This document shows, piece after piece, positions 1 through 6,307 of a stretch of 8,206 nucleotides of DNA. The stretch's first letter is position 1, and every line of letters begins with the position of its first letter. This DNA comes from an uncultured Clostridia bacterium (GTDB lineage Bacteria > Bacillota_A > Clostridia > Christensenellales > CAG-138): assembly GCA_937877295.1 (NCBI GenBank), contig CALFIV010000321.1, positions 1 through 8,206 on the forward strand, read 5' to 3'. A program made the position numbers and the translations under genes. The notes beneath the pieces are model-generated. The model was given only the letters and a program-made list of their open reading frames with translations. It searched no databases and was not told where the DNA came from.

Positions 1-909
1 AAGATTGTCCGCTCCTATCGCAGCGGCATCATGCAGCACTCGCTGGCTTCGTGGCTCGTGGACTACGGCGCGCTCGCCACCGCACCGCAGAACGATCCGA
101 AAAGCGTCCAGTTGAACCATTTGATGAACGACTGGATCGAAAGCATCTCGCAGCAGGACCGGCCGGTCTTCATCGGCGAGCTGTTTGACGCGCTGTCCGC
201 CGGCGGCAGCGAATCCCTGGAAGATCTCGATCCGGATCGGCTGCAGACGGTGCTCATCCGGCTGACGGGCGTCAGCAAAACAACCAAGCGTACCATTGCG
301 AAGCTGCCGCAAAAGCTGTTCTTTGACGAGACAATCCCCGAAGTGCCCAAATCAAAAACCGAAAAACTGCTCTCGCTCCTGAAGGACCTGCGCGTGCAGA
401 GCGGGCTTTTGCTGCTCGCCGCGGCGACGGTCTTTCTGCTTTCGGGATTCCTGTTTGAGCTGACGACGATGAGCATCGTGACCGCGGTTGCGGTGCTGCA
501 GCTGGTACTGACGATTCGGCGACTCGTCAAGCAGCACGGCAATCCGGACGGCATGCGCAGCCGCTTCATCATCCTGATCGCCACGGTCGCGCTGGTTGCG
601 ATTCTCTATTTCAAGGAGCAGGCGATGTTTTTGATCGGCAGCGGCATTTACGGGATTCTGTTTCTGTCCTTTGCCTACTTCTCGATCGAATCCGGGCTCA
701 AGCAAAAAGACGAACCGTTTTTACGCGTGCTGAACTTTGTCGAAGGCGGAATCGCAGCCGTCTATGGCCTCGGCTTTCTGGTCATCCCGCAGACCGCGGT
801 CAAGCCGTTTGCCATGTCGCTTGCCGCAAACGTCGCCCTCGACGGGCTTCTGCGGCTCGGATGCTGGATCGTCCGACGCCGGCAGAAGCGCAAACTGCAT
901 TTGCAGTAA
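1..909 (+). CDS. Polytopic membrane protein of unknown function, 5' end outside the window
   Basis: The frame is open from base 1. The first ATG inside the window (base 31) has no Shine-Dalgarno sequence before it (GCAGCGGC only), so I take the gene as partial, with its start to the left. The visible 302 residues fall into two parts. Residues 1 to about 120 are soluble and charged. The rest holds about six hydrophobic segments, near residues 134-152, 156-173, 188-204, 208-229, 245-263 and 270-290, and ends in a basic tail (RRRQKRK) that should stay in the cytoplasm. The C-terminal half, with short paired helices and small residues, loosely recalls HdeD/DUF308-type membrane domains, but I see no diagnostic motif and do not assign a function. 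It is followed by 158 nt before the sigma factor gene, so it need not share a transcript with it. Confidence 0.8.
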   Translation, partial: KIVRSYRSGIMQHSLASWLVDYGALATAPQNDPKSVQLNHLMNDWIESISQQDRPVFIGELFDALSAGGSESLEDLDPDRLQTVLIRLTGVSKTTKRTIAKLPQKLFFDETIPEVPKSKTEKLLSLLKDLRVQSGLLLLAAATVFLLSGFLFELTTMSIVTAVAVLQLVLTIRRLVKQHGNPDGMRSRFIILIATVALVAILYFKEQAMFLIGSGIYGILFLSFAYFSIESGLKQKDEPFLRVLNFVEGGIAAVYGLGFLVIPQTAVKPFAMSLAANVALDGLLRLGCWIVRRRQKRKLHLQ

Positions 910-1067
910 CAAGCGGACTGTTTTTTCGGAAATCGCGCTTGGGAGCGTCATTTCATGTTGTATATTATTCCGTTTTGTGGTAAACTGGGTTCAGGATTAT
1001 GTAGGATACTTCATGAATTAGCGGCGTAGGAATCCGCAGATTTGTGAAACGTCATGAAAGGGGTCGC

Positions 1068-1595
1068 ATGGCGCAGTCGATCATAGATTTTATCGAGGAG
1101 AACTATCAGGAGCTCCTCCAGTTTTGCGTACGCTTGAACGGCAATTGGGCTGACGCCGAGGACGTGCTGCAAACAGTCGCGGCAAAAATCTGTAAAAGGC
1201 AGGACGAGCTGCAGGACGTCGTGCATTGCAAGGCGTACCTGATGACATGCATTCGCCATGCATCCCTCAATCTCTGGCGTACCCACGCAAGGCAGAACAT
1301 GTCCGGCGCGGACTTCGAAACGGTGAGCAACTATTATCCGGACGCAAAGCCGAAGGACGCATTTACGTATTTTGAATGGACCGAATCACTGGTGAGCAAT
1401 CTGAGCGTATATGACGAGCAGTACCGGAAGGCGTTCATCGCATATTATATAGACCAAGAGCCTCTGGAATACGTGGCGGAGTCGCTCGGTTTGACGAAAC
1501 GGCAAACGACAAAGAAGTTTGAGGTCATGCGGCGATACCTGAAGAAGCATTACCAGCATCTGTACATACAGATGAGCATCCTGCTGTCGATGTAA
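1068..1595 (+). CDS. Small sigma-70 family (ECF-type) RNA polymerase sigma factor
   Basis: The 175-residue product has the two-domain plan of ECF-type sigma factors. Region 2 spans about residues 5-75 and includes the typical AEDVLQTVAAKI helix followed by KAYLMTCIRHASLNLWR, the part that contacts core polymerase and the -10 element. Region 4 spans about 110-160 and carries a helix-turn-helix (EYVAESLGLTKRQTTKKFEVM) for the -35 element. I chose the ATG at 1068 because GAAAGGGG at 1056-1063 lies just before it. An in-frame GTG at 1044 would add eight residues but has no such site. No anti-sigma factor gene follows; a glycoside hydrolase gene does, and the stop codon sits in TAATG, which could also start that frame. 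Known of the family: such factors direct polymerase to a small regulon. Inferred: the regulon may include the next gene. The exact ECF group cannot be named from sight. Confidence 0.87.
   Translation: MAQSIIDFIEENYQELLQFCVRLNGNWADAEDVLQTVAAKICKRQDELQDVVHCKAYLMTCIRHASLNLWRTHARQNMSGADFETVSNYYPDAKPKDAFTYFEWTESLVSNLSVYDEQYRKAFIAYYIDQEPLEYVAESLGLTKRQTTKKFEVMRRYLKKHYQHLYIQMSILLSM
1557..1574. repeat. Perfect 8-bp inverted repeat at the end of the sigma factor gene
   Basis: CATCTGTA and TACAGATG are exact reverse complements separated by two bases, giving an 18-bp near-palindrome inside the last dozen codons of the sigma factor. It could fold in RNA (7 pairs with a 4-nt loop) or be bound by a dimeric regulator. 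It codes for LYIQM-like residues, so chance cannot be excluded. Confidence 0.5.
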
Positions 1596-1617
1596 TGCGT
1601 CGGCACAGGCGGTCCAC

Positions 1618-1636
1618 AAGCGGAGCATCCGCTTTT
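1618..1636 (+). promoter_or_regulatory. Hairpin with short T run between sigma factor and glycosidase (possible attenuator)
   Basis: AAGCGGA (1618-1624) and TCCGCTT (1628-1634) form a perfect 7-bp stem with loop GCA, running directly into TTTT (1633-1636). This has the shape of a weak intrinsic terminator just after the sigma factor stop and before the ATG at 1652. The T run is short, so partial read-through is more likely than full termination. Its position argues that 1595-1651 is leader rather than coding sequence. Confidence 0.4.
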
Positions 1637-1651
1637 CGGCGGACGGAATGC

Positions 1652-3361
1652 ATGGGAAAACAAAGCTTGCAAAGACAATACACAAAGGAAGGGCGATCGC
1701 TGCCGGCTGTGCCGTGGGAGCGCTATCCGCGTCCGCAGATGCAGCGCAGCGAATGGATGTGCCTGAACGGAGAATGGGCGTTTTCGTTCGGCGATACGAA
1801 CACGCACATTTGCGTACCGTACTGCCCGGAAAGCCTGTTGTCCGGCGTAGAGCATGCCCCTGCGATCGGACAGGAAATGGTCTATCGCCGCACGTTCTCG
1901 ATCCCGCAGGCATGGGCCGGACGCCGGGTTCTGCTGCACTTCGGCGCGGTCATGCGGAAAGCGGCCGTATGGGTGAACGGCGCGAAGGTTTGCACACACG
2001 AAAACGGGTATCTGCCGTTTTCCGTCGACGTCACGGACGCTTTGCGTCCCGGCGAAAACGAGCTGTGCGTGCGCGTGATCAACGATCTGGATACGCGTTA
2101 TCCTTGGGGCAAGCAGAAGATCAAGCGCGGCGGCATGTGGTACACGCCCTGTTCCGGCGTCTGGCAGACGGTCTGGCTTGAACCGGTTCCGGAACACGCG
2201 ATCACGGCGCTGCGCATACAAACCGGCGTCGATTGGGCGGAGATCTGGGCGGACGGCGTTTCGGACGGCGAAGTCGTGCTCGAAGGCCGCCGGTATCCGC
2301 TCCGCAACGGCAGAGCAAGGATCGTGTTCGATCAGCCGCAGCGTTGGAGTCCGGAGCACCCGCATCTCTATCGCTTTACGCTGAACTGCGGCGACGACCG
2401 CGTCGCGTCGTACTTTGCGCTGCGCACGATTTCGACCGAAACGGTCGGCGGCACGCCGCGCCTGTGTCTCAACGGCAAGCCGTACTTTTTCAACGGGCTT
2501 CTGGATCAGGGCTACTGGAGCGACGGGCTCTATACGCCAGCGACGCCGGAGGGCTTTGAACATGACATTCTGTCCATGAAGGCTTTGGGCTTCAATACGC
2601 TGCGCAAGCACATCAAGATCGAGCCGGAGCAGTTCTATTACGACTGTGACCGACTGGGAATGATCGTGTTTCAGGACATGGTGAACAACGGCGAATACCG
2701 TTTTTTCCGCGATACGGTTCTCCCGACGGTCCGTCTCCAAAAGCGAAACGACACACAGCAGAACGCCGATCCCGAGACGCGGCGTATCTTTTGGGAGAGC
2801 ATGGAGCAGACGGCGCGGCTTCTTTCAAACCACCCCTGCATCTGCCTGTGGACGATTTTCAACGAGGGTTGGGGGCAGTTCTGTGCGGACGACGCGTATG
2901 AACGGCTGCGCGCGATCGACAGCACACGCCTGATCGACAGCACGTCCGGCTGGTTTCATCAGCGCAAGAGCGATGTGGACAGTCTGCACATCTATTTCAC
3001 GTCGCTGCGCCTCGGCAAGCAGCGTCTGCCGCAGCTCCTGTCCGAGTTCGGCGGGTTCGTATGGAAGCTTCCCGCGCACAGCTTCAACACCGAAAAGACC
3101 TACGGTTACCGCAAGTATGCGACGCGCGAAGCGTTTGTCGCCGCACTGCGCGACCTCTACCGGTCGCTGATCCCGCTGGCTCGGCAAGGCCTTTGCGGCG
3201 CGATCTATACGCAGGTATCCGACGTCGAAGATGAAACCAACGGCCTTTTGACCTTCGACCGCGCGGTGCAAAAGGTTCGTCCGGAGGAGATTTGCGATCT
3301 GATGCAGCAGCTGCGATCGACCGTTTCCGATCCGCGTGAAACGCATATCATCGGGCATTGA
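1652..3361 (+). CDS. Glycoside hydrolase family 2 (beta-galactosidase/beta-glucuronidase type)
   Basis: The product is about 569 residues with GH2 architecture. An N-terminal jelly-roll sugar-binding domain has YRRTFSIP, AVWVNG and GGMWYTPCSGVWQTVWLE. A short beta-sandwich domain follows, then a TIM barrel with FNTLRKHIKIEP and DRLGMIVFQDM. The acid/base glutamate is in FNEGWGQ (residue 405; codon 2864-2866) and the nucleophile in SEFGG (residue 465; codon 3044-3046). The C-terminal GAIYTQVSDVEDETNG signature is also typical. No signal peptide is seen, so it should act in the cytoplasm on short imported beta-glycosides; the sugar cannot be read from sequence. The start is uncertain. ATG 1652 has a weak GGACGGA close before it. 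The in-frame ATG 1595 overlaps the sigma factor stop (TAATG) but would add an arginine-rich stretch with no family resemblance and span a hairpin. A strong terminator follows the stop codon. Confidence 0.9.
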   Translation: MGKQSLQRQYTKEGRSLPAVPWERYPRPQMQRSEWMCLNGEWAFSFGDTNTHICVPYCPESLLSGVEHAPAIGQEMVYRRTFSIPQAWAGRRVLLHFGAVMRKAAVWVNGAKVCTHENGYLPFSVDVTDALRPGENELCVRVINDLDTRYPWGKQKIKRGGMWYTPCSGVWQTVWLEPVPEHAITALRIQTGVDWAEIWADGVSDGEVVLEGRRYPLRNGRARIVFDQPQRWSPEHPHLYRFTLNCGDDRVASYFALRTISTETVGGTPRLCLNGKPYFFNGLLDQGYWSDGLYTPATPEGFEHDILSMKALGFNTLRKHIKIEPEQFYYDCDRLGMIVFQDMVNNGEYRFFRDTVLPTVRLQKRNDTQQNADPETRRIFWESMEQTARLLSNHPCICLWTIFNEGWGQFCADDAYERLRAIDSTRLIDSTSGWFHQRKSDVDSLHIYFTSLRLGKQRLPQLLSEFGGFVWKLPAHSFNTEKTYGYRKYATREAFVAALRDLYRSLIPLARQGLCGAIYTQVSDVEDETNGLLTFDRAVQKVRPEEICDLMQQLRSTVSDPRETHIIGH

Positions 3362-3366
3362 ACGGT

Positions 3367-3411
3367 AAAAAGCCGTTCGGAAACGCGAAAGAGCGTCCGA
3401 ACGGCTTTTTT
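3367..3411. terminator. Strong bidirectional Rho-independent terminator
   Basis: AGCCGTTCGG pairs exactly with CCGAACGGCT, extended inside by ACGC/GCGT after an AA bulge and closed by a GAAAGA loop. Six T follow on the plus strand (3406-3411), and the matching A run (3367-3371) gives a T run on the minus strand. It sits between two convergent genes, 6 nt past the glycosidase stop and 9 nt past the phosphodiesterase stop, so it should end both transcripts. Confidence 0.93.
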
Positions 3412-3419
3412 GAACCGAA

Positions 3420-3965
3420 TCATTCCATTCTGCAGGTGCGGTACGCCGCGCCTTCCATTGTTTTCCAAACAAACGAGTCGTTATCGAGCAGCAGATAGCC
3501 GTGCGGCGAACCGTCCTTCGGGATGGAGACCGAACCGGGATTGCAATAGAGATAGGAATCGTGCATCTCACATGCAGGCACATGCGTATGCCCGTGCAGC
3601 AATATGTCGCCCTTGCGCAGCGGCGGCGGATTGCCGTTATTGTATACGTGTCCGTGCGTGGCAAAGATCATGTGCGCGCCTGTCCACAGAATGGCATAAT
3701 CCGCCATCACAGGGAACTGCAGCACCATCTGATCGACCTCCGCTTCGCAGTTTCCGCGCACGCAGAGAATCTCGTCGCGGACGCCGTTGAGCAGTTCGAT
3801 CACCGACTTCGGCGCATAGTCCTTCGGCAGATCGTTTCGCGGTCCGTGATACAGGAGATCGCCGAGCAGCAGCAATCTGTCGGCGTTCTCTCTCCGATAC
3901 GCTTCGAGCATGGCGCGGCACCAGAATGCCGATCCGTGGATATCCGATGCAATGAAAAGCTTCAA
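3420..3965 (-). CDS. YfcE/MJ0936-family metallophosphodiesterase
   Basis: The 181-residue product carries the calcineurin-like metallophosphoesterase motifs in order: ASDIHGS near the N-terminus (D-x-H), LLGDLLYHGPRND (GD), VRGNCE (GN[CHD]), THGH, and LLHGHTHVP (GHTH). These residues bind two metal ions, usually manganese in this family. Length matches E. coli YfcE (about 184), and the LKLFIASDIHGS beginning fits the family start. I therefore place the start at TTG (3965-3963), with AAAGGA ten bases upstream (3976-3981). A longer in-frame ATG at 4013 would cross a clear promoter and add 16 residues unlike the family. Family enzymes hydrolyse phosphodiesters such as bis-pNPP in vitro; the true substrate is often unknown, and cyclic nucleotides or other small phosphodiesters are possible. 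It has no signal peptide and appears monocistronic. Confidence 0.93.
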   Translation of the reverse strand: MKLFIASDIHGSAFWCRAMLEAYRRENADRLLLLGDLLYHGPRNDLPKDYAPKSVIELLNGVRDEILCVRGNCEAEVDQMVLQFPVMADYAILWTGAHMIFATHGHVYNNGNPPPLRKGDILLHGHTHVPACEMHDSYLYCNPGSVSIPKDGSPHGYLLLDNDSFVWKTMEGAAYRTCRME

Positions 3966-3996
3966 AATCCGTTCGTCCTTTCCGTAGCTTTGCCTG

Positions 3997-4026
3997 ATTA
4001 TATCACACTCCACGGCCGCAATGCAA
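3997..4026 (-). promoter_or_regulatory. Sigma-A type promoter with extended -10 for the phosphodiesterase
   Basis: Read on the minus strand, TATAAT (4002-3997) is a perfect -10 element preceded by TG and one base (extended -10). TTGCAT (4026-4021) lies 18 nt upstream and matches four of six -35 bases. It is about 30 nt before the TTG start and immediately before the ribosome binding site, which supports the short form of the protein. Confidence 0.7.
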
Positions 4027-4157
4027 ACCCGGAGCTTGCTACTCTGTATCCTGTCATTCGCGCTTTATCCATTGACCCTCAGGAGATCTTCTATCCAGAG
4101 ATAAAGATCGATAATCCAAGTCTCCGTGTTCTTCAGCAATGGTATTCTTCCTGCTGA
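4014..4157 (+). pseudogene. Remnant of an HTH (XRE-type) regulator, C-terminal half only
   Basis: The plus-strand frame reads NANPELATLYPVIRALSIDP, then QEIFYPEIKIDNPSLRVLQQ, then a stop at 4155-4157. From memory, this matches the part just after the helix-turn-helix in a common family of clostridial regulators (pattern NPxLxTLYPIxRxLxIDPxEIFYPE followed by SPxxRxLQ). The helix-turn-helix itself and the start are missing: upstream of about 4014 the frame runs into the antisense of the phosphodiesterase. The usual acidic C-terminus after LRxLQ is also absent. So this is an internal fragment with both ends lost. No start codon or ribosome binding site belongs to it. The match is by pattern recall, not a search. 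Confidence 0.5.
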
Positions 4158-4286
4158 TCATTCTCGATCATCCATTTTTGTTCGGTTTCTACACTCTTTT
4201 TGGTATACTGTGTTCTCGTCAGGTGTTGGCGCACACCCTATAATCAATATGCTCACTAAAAAGCATAACCATTTTTGTTTCTTCAT
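4158..4286 (-). pseudogene. Truncated lipoprotein gene, or 42-residue lipopeptide
   Basis: This is too short for usual gene calling but well formed at its 5' end. AGGAG (4297-4293) lies 6 nt before ATG (4286-4284). The product begins with basic residues (MKKQK), then a hydrophobic core (WLCFLVSILIIG), then a lipobox cysteine at residue 18, followed by APTPDENTV. The full lipoprotein at 6308-7681 has C-VPTPEQDAV at the same place, so the two N-termini look related. After residue 31 the sequence turns basic and polar (CRNRTKMDDRE) and stops, with none of the roughly 440-residue domain of the longer protein. The break lies at the edge of the HTH remnant, as a deletion junction would. Most likely it is a decayed lipoprotein gene; an expressed short lipopeptide remains possible since start and lipobox are intact. 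Confidence 0.5.
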
Positions 4287-4310
4287 TTCTTTCTCCTGGT
4301 AAAGACTTCA

Positions 4311-4335
4311 GGGGCAAACATTTTAAGTTTGCCCC
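4311..4335. repeat. Perfect 9-bp inverted repeat GGGGCAAAC / GTTTGCCCC
   Basis: The two arms (4311-4319 and 4327-4335) are exact reverse complements around a 7-nt AT-only loop, in otherwise AT-rich DNA. There is no T run on either side, so it is not a standard intrinsic terminator. On the minus strand it lies downstream of the CARDB-repeat gene and 13 nt upstream of the ribosome binding site of the truncated lipoprotein frame. It may be an mRNA 3' stabilising hairpin, an attenuator or an operator. Confidence 0.65.
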
Positions 4336-4355
4336 GAGTCAATCATTACAAATAG

Positions 4356-4385
4356 ATAAAGTATCTTTATTCTTGTATACTTTAT
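4356..4385. repeat. Perfect 9-bp AT-rich inverted repeat overlapping a stop codon
   Basis: ATAAAGTAT (4356-4364) and ATACTTTAT (4377-4385) are exact reverse complements with a 12-nt spacer. The right arm contains the TAA stop (minus strand, 4384-4382) of the anchored repeat protein. Together with the GC-rich repeat at 4311-4335 it may shape the 3' end of that transcript; alone it is too weak and lacks a T run for a convincing terminator. Confidence 0.5.
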
Positions 4386-6262
4386 TTCATCCGCATCATG
4401 CGGGCAAAGCGGGCGATCAGGATGACGGCGATCAGGATGATGATGACGGCGATCGCCACCAGCAGCGAGATCCACCATTGCGAGAGGGTCTGCTGGTCCT
4501 TTTGCTCCTGCTCCTGTCTGAGCTTTTCTTCATCGGTCATCTGCTGCGGTTCGATGATCGTACATTTCAGATCCTGGAAGAGCTGCTGTTCCTCGCCGTT
4601 GACGTCCTCGTAGTAGAGCGAGAAGTTGCCCCATGTATCGCCGTACTTACTGCCGCCCGACAGCGTCGTGACAAACACCGACAGGTCCTTGGTCATCGAA
4701 TCCTGCGGTTCGATGTTGCCGAGGTATGCCGAAGAGCAGATCAGGCCGTCGACGCTCAGCACGCCGCGCACGTTATACAGCGGTGAAAAGCCGGTGTTGT
4801 AGACGCAGATCGGCAGCGTAAAGGTTTCGCCGCTCGTGATGCTTTCGGGGAGCTTCACCTCGTCGTAGCCGATGGACGCCTTCTGGTAGACGGTCAGCTC
4901 GTAACGCGTGCTGTCCGCATACTTGCCGGTGCTTTCCGTATCCGCGTACGAGCAGAGAAACTCCACGCCGTGCCGTCCCTCGCTCGCGGAGGGCAGCGCG
5001 CGCAGATCGAACGTGACCGTCGTCGTCTCGCCCTTTTTGAGCGTGCCGATCGAGACGGAATCCGTGACGCCCTTTTTCCGGATCGCCTCGTCCTCCGAGG
5101 TGTAGCGCACGAGAACGTCCTTTGCGTCGCGCGTACCGGTGTTTTGGATCGTCAGCGTTGCAGAAAAGTCCTCGCCGCCGCCGACCACATCGTTGTAGAC
5201 GCAATCGATGATTTCCACCTTGGGCTGCGTGATGCGCACGCGATACTTGCCTTCTTCGGTATACGAACCGCCGTAGGCGTCCTCATACGTAACCGTCGTC
5301 TGCACCACGACGTCGCCCTCCGGCGCGCCCGGCATGACATACAGTGAGAAATCCGCGTCAAACGTGTCGCCGGCCGCGAGCTTCTCCAAAAACTGCGCGT
5401 TGAGATCGGTTTTGAGCGTCAACGCCTCGCTCTCCGGCACGGCCGAGATGCGGATATTCTTCGCGTCCCGATTGCCGACGTTCTTCAGAGAAAGCTTGAA
5501 CGAAACGGTATCGCCGCCCGAAACCTCCTGCGGCGCGATCGTCACGGTTTCGACGAGAATCACAGGCTTGCGCACCGAGGACTGACCGCCTCCACCGCCC
5601 GAGGACTGCGTCTTGCCATCCTTGATCGTGAGCTGCACGGTGAACGTCTGCTGCATCTGCGAGCCGTCCGCCGCCACATAATCGATCGTGAACGGAATCG
5701 GATACGTACCGTTGTAGCGCGGCGTCTTCAGCGGCAGCTCAAGCCGCACCAGAAACACGTCGTGCAGGGCGTCGTCCTTTGCCTTCACCCTTGCCTTGAC
5801 GACGTCGAACTGATAGTTGCCGTACACGTACGGCCCGTCCGTTGAAAGCTCCGGCGTAACGCGGATCTTTTGCCCCAGCGTGCTGCCCTTGAGCGGCAGA
5901 ATGATGATCGCCTTGTCGTTTGTCACCCAAGGGACATACCCCATGCCGTAGCTCTTTTCCATCCCGTAATAGACGCTGACCGTATCGATTGACAGCGCTT
6001 CGCCGATCACCGGTTCGGACGTCGGCGCTTCGGTCGGCTTGGCCGACGGAGTCGCAGTGGGCGCTTGCGTCGGCTGCGTCGAAGGCTGTTCCGGCACTGC
6101 CGTCGTTTGCGCCGTCGGCTCTGCGGACGTTTCCGCTGTCGGCTCTCCTGCCGCGGGTTGATCGGAGGACGGCGGTTCGGTCCCGTCGCCTTCCGCCATC
6201 GCCAGCACCGGCGTCAGCGCCAGCATAAGCGCCAGCATCCATGCAAGTACACGCAGTTTCAT
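4382..6262 (-). CDS. Secreted, C-terminally membrane-anchored protein with three CARDB/Ig-like repeats
   Basis: The 626-residue product starts with a Sec signal peptide (residues 1-23; cleavage likely after AMA). Next come a Pro/Thr/Ser/Glu-rich spacer (24-86), an N-terminal beta domain (about 87-214) and a glycine-rich hinge (SSGGGGGQSS, 220-229). Three beta-sandwich repeats follow at about 232-345, 347-458 and 460-570. Each has a 'sGdtfsf...l.NvGnrdAknI' type strand (NVGNRDAKNI, NTGTRDAKDV, NTGFSPLYNV), as in CARDB/COG1361 adhesion-like domains. A charged stretch (TDEEKLRQEQEQKDQQ) leads into one membrane helix (597-618) and a short basic tail. The body should thus face outside, held by the C-terminal helix. 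AGAGG (6277-6273) lies 10 nt before the ATG. It follows the lipoprotein gene by 45 nt on the same strand, so they are probably co-transcribed. Known of such proteins: surface scaffolds, sometimes beside ABC exporters. A specific role is not visible. Confidence 0.88.
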   Translation of the reverse strand: MKLRVLAWMLALMLALTPVLAMAEGDGTEPPSSDQPAAGEPTAETSAEPTAQTTAVPEQPSTQPTQAPTATPSAKPTEAPTSEPVIGEALSIDTVSVYYGMEKSYGMGYVPWVTNDKAIIILPLKGSTLGQKIRVTPELSTDGPYVYGNYQFDVVKARVKAKDDALHDVFLVRLELPLKTPRYNGTYPIPFTIDYVAADGSQMQQTFTVQLTIKDGKTQSSGGGGGQSSVRKPVILVETVTIAPQEVSGGDTVSFKLSLKNVGNRDAKNIRISAVPESEALTLKTDLNAQFLEKLAAGDTFDADFSLYVMPGAPEGDVVVQTTVTYEDAYGGSYTEEGKYRVRITQPKVEIIDCVYNDVVGGGEDFSATLTIQNTGTRDAKDVLVRYTSEDEAIRKKGVTDSVSIGTLKKGETTTVTFDLRALPSASEGRHGVEFLCSYADTESTGKYADSTRYELTVYQKASIGYDEVKLPESITSGETFTLPICVYNTGFSPLYNVRGVLSVDGLICSSAYLGNIEPQDSMTKDLSVFVTTLSGGSKYGDTWGNFSLYYEDVNGEEQQLFQDLKCTIIEPQQMTDEEKLRQEQEQKDQQTLSQWWISLLVAIAVIIILIAVILIARFARMMRMK

Positions 6263-6307
6263 TGTCTCAATACCTCTTCTTTCCCAAGCATTCTCTGTTT
6301 CCGTTCT

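Noticed and set aside
895..926. Possible terminator after the first gene (small inverted repeats and TTTTTT at 921-926)
   Set aside because: The stems are only 4-5 bp and do not lie directly before the T run; not convincing.
928..949. ECF-like promoter (GGAAAT ... CGTC) before the sigma factor, suggesting autoregulation
   Set aside because: The spacing of 12 nt is too short for the usual ECF -35/-10 arrangement, and the -35 match is partial.
975..1007. Housekeeping promoter for the sigma factor (TTGTGG with TATGTA or TAGGAT)
   Set aside because: At 17-nt spacing the -10 matches only three of six bases, and the better -10 is 21 nt away; I could not settle on a site.
1550..2740. Long minus-strand open frame of 396 codons opposite the glycosidase
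   Set aside because: It is antisense to a GH2 gene with both catalytic glutamates intact, is arginine-rich and has no domain or ribosome binding site; it is a shadow of GC-rich coding DNA.
4178..4209. Plus-strand extended -10 TGGTATACT with TTGTTC upstream
   Set aside because: The spacing is 20 nt, there is no plus-strand gene downstream, and it lies within the lipoprotein remnant.
4222..4237. GGTGT/ACACC inverted repeat
   Set aside because: It is only 5 bp and falls in the PTP codons of the lipoprotein remnant; expected by chance.
4139..4243. Short hydrophobic plus-strand frame of 34 codons
   Set aside because: It is antisense to the lipoprotein remnant, with no ribosome binding site; the hydrophobicity reflects the AT-rich complement.
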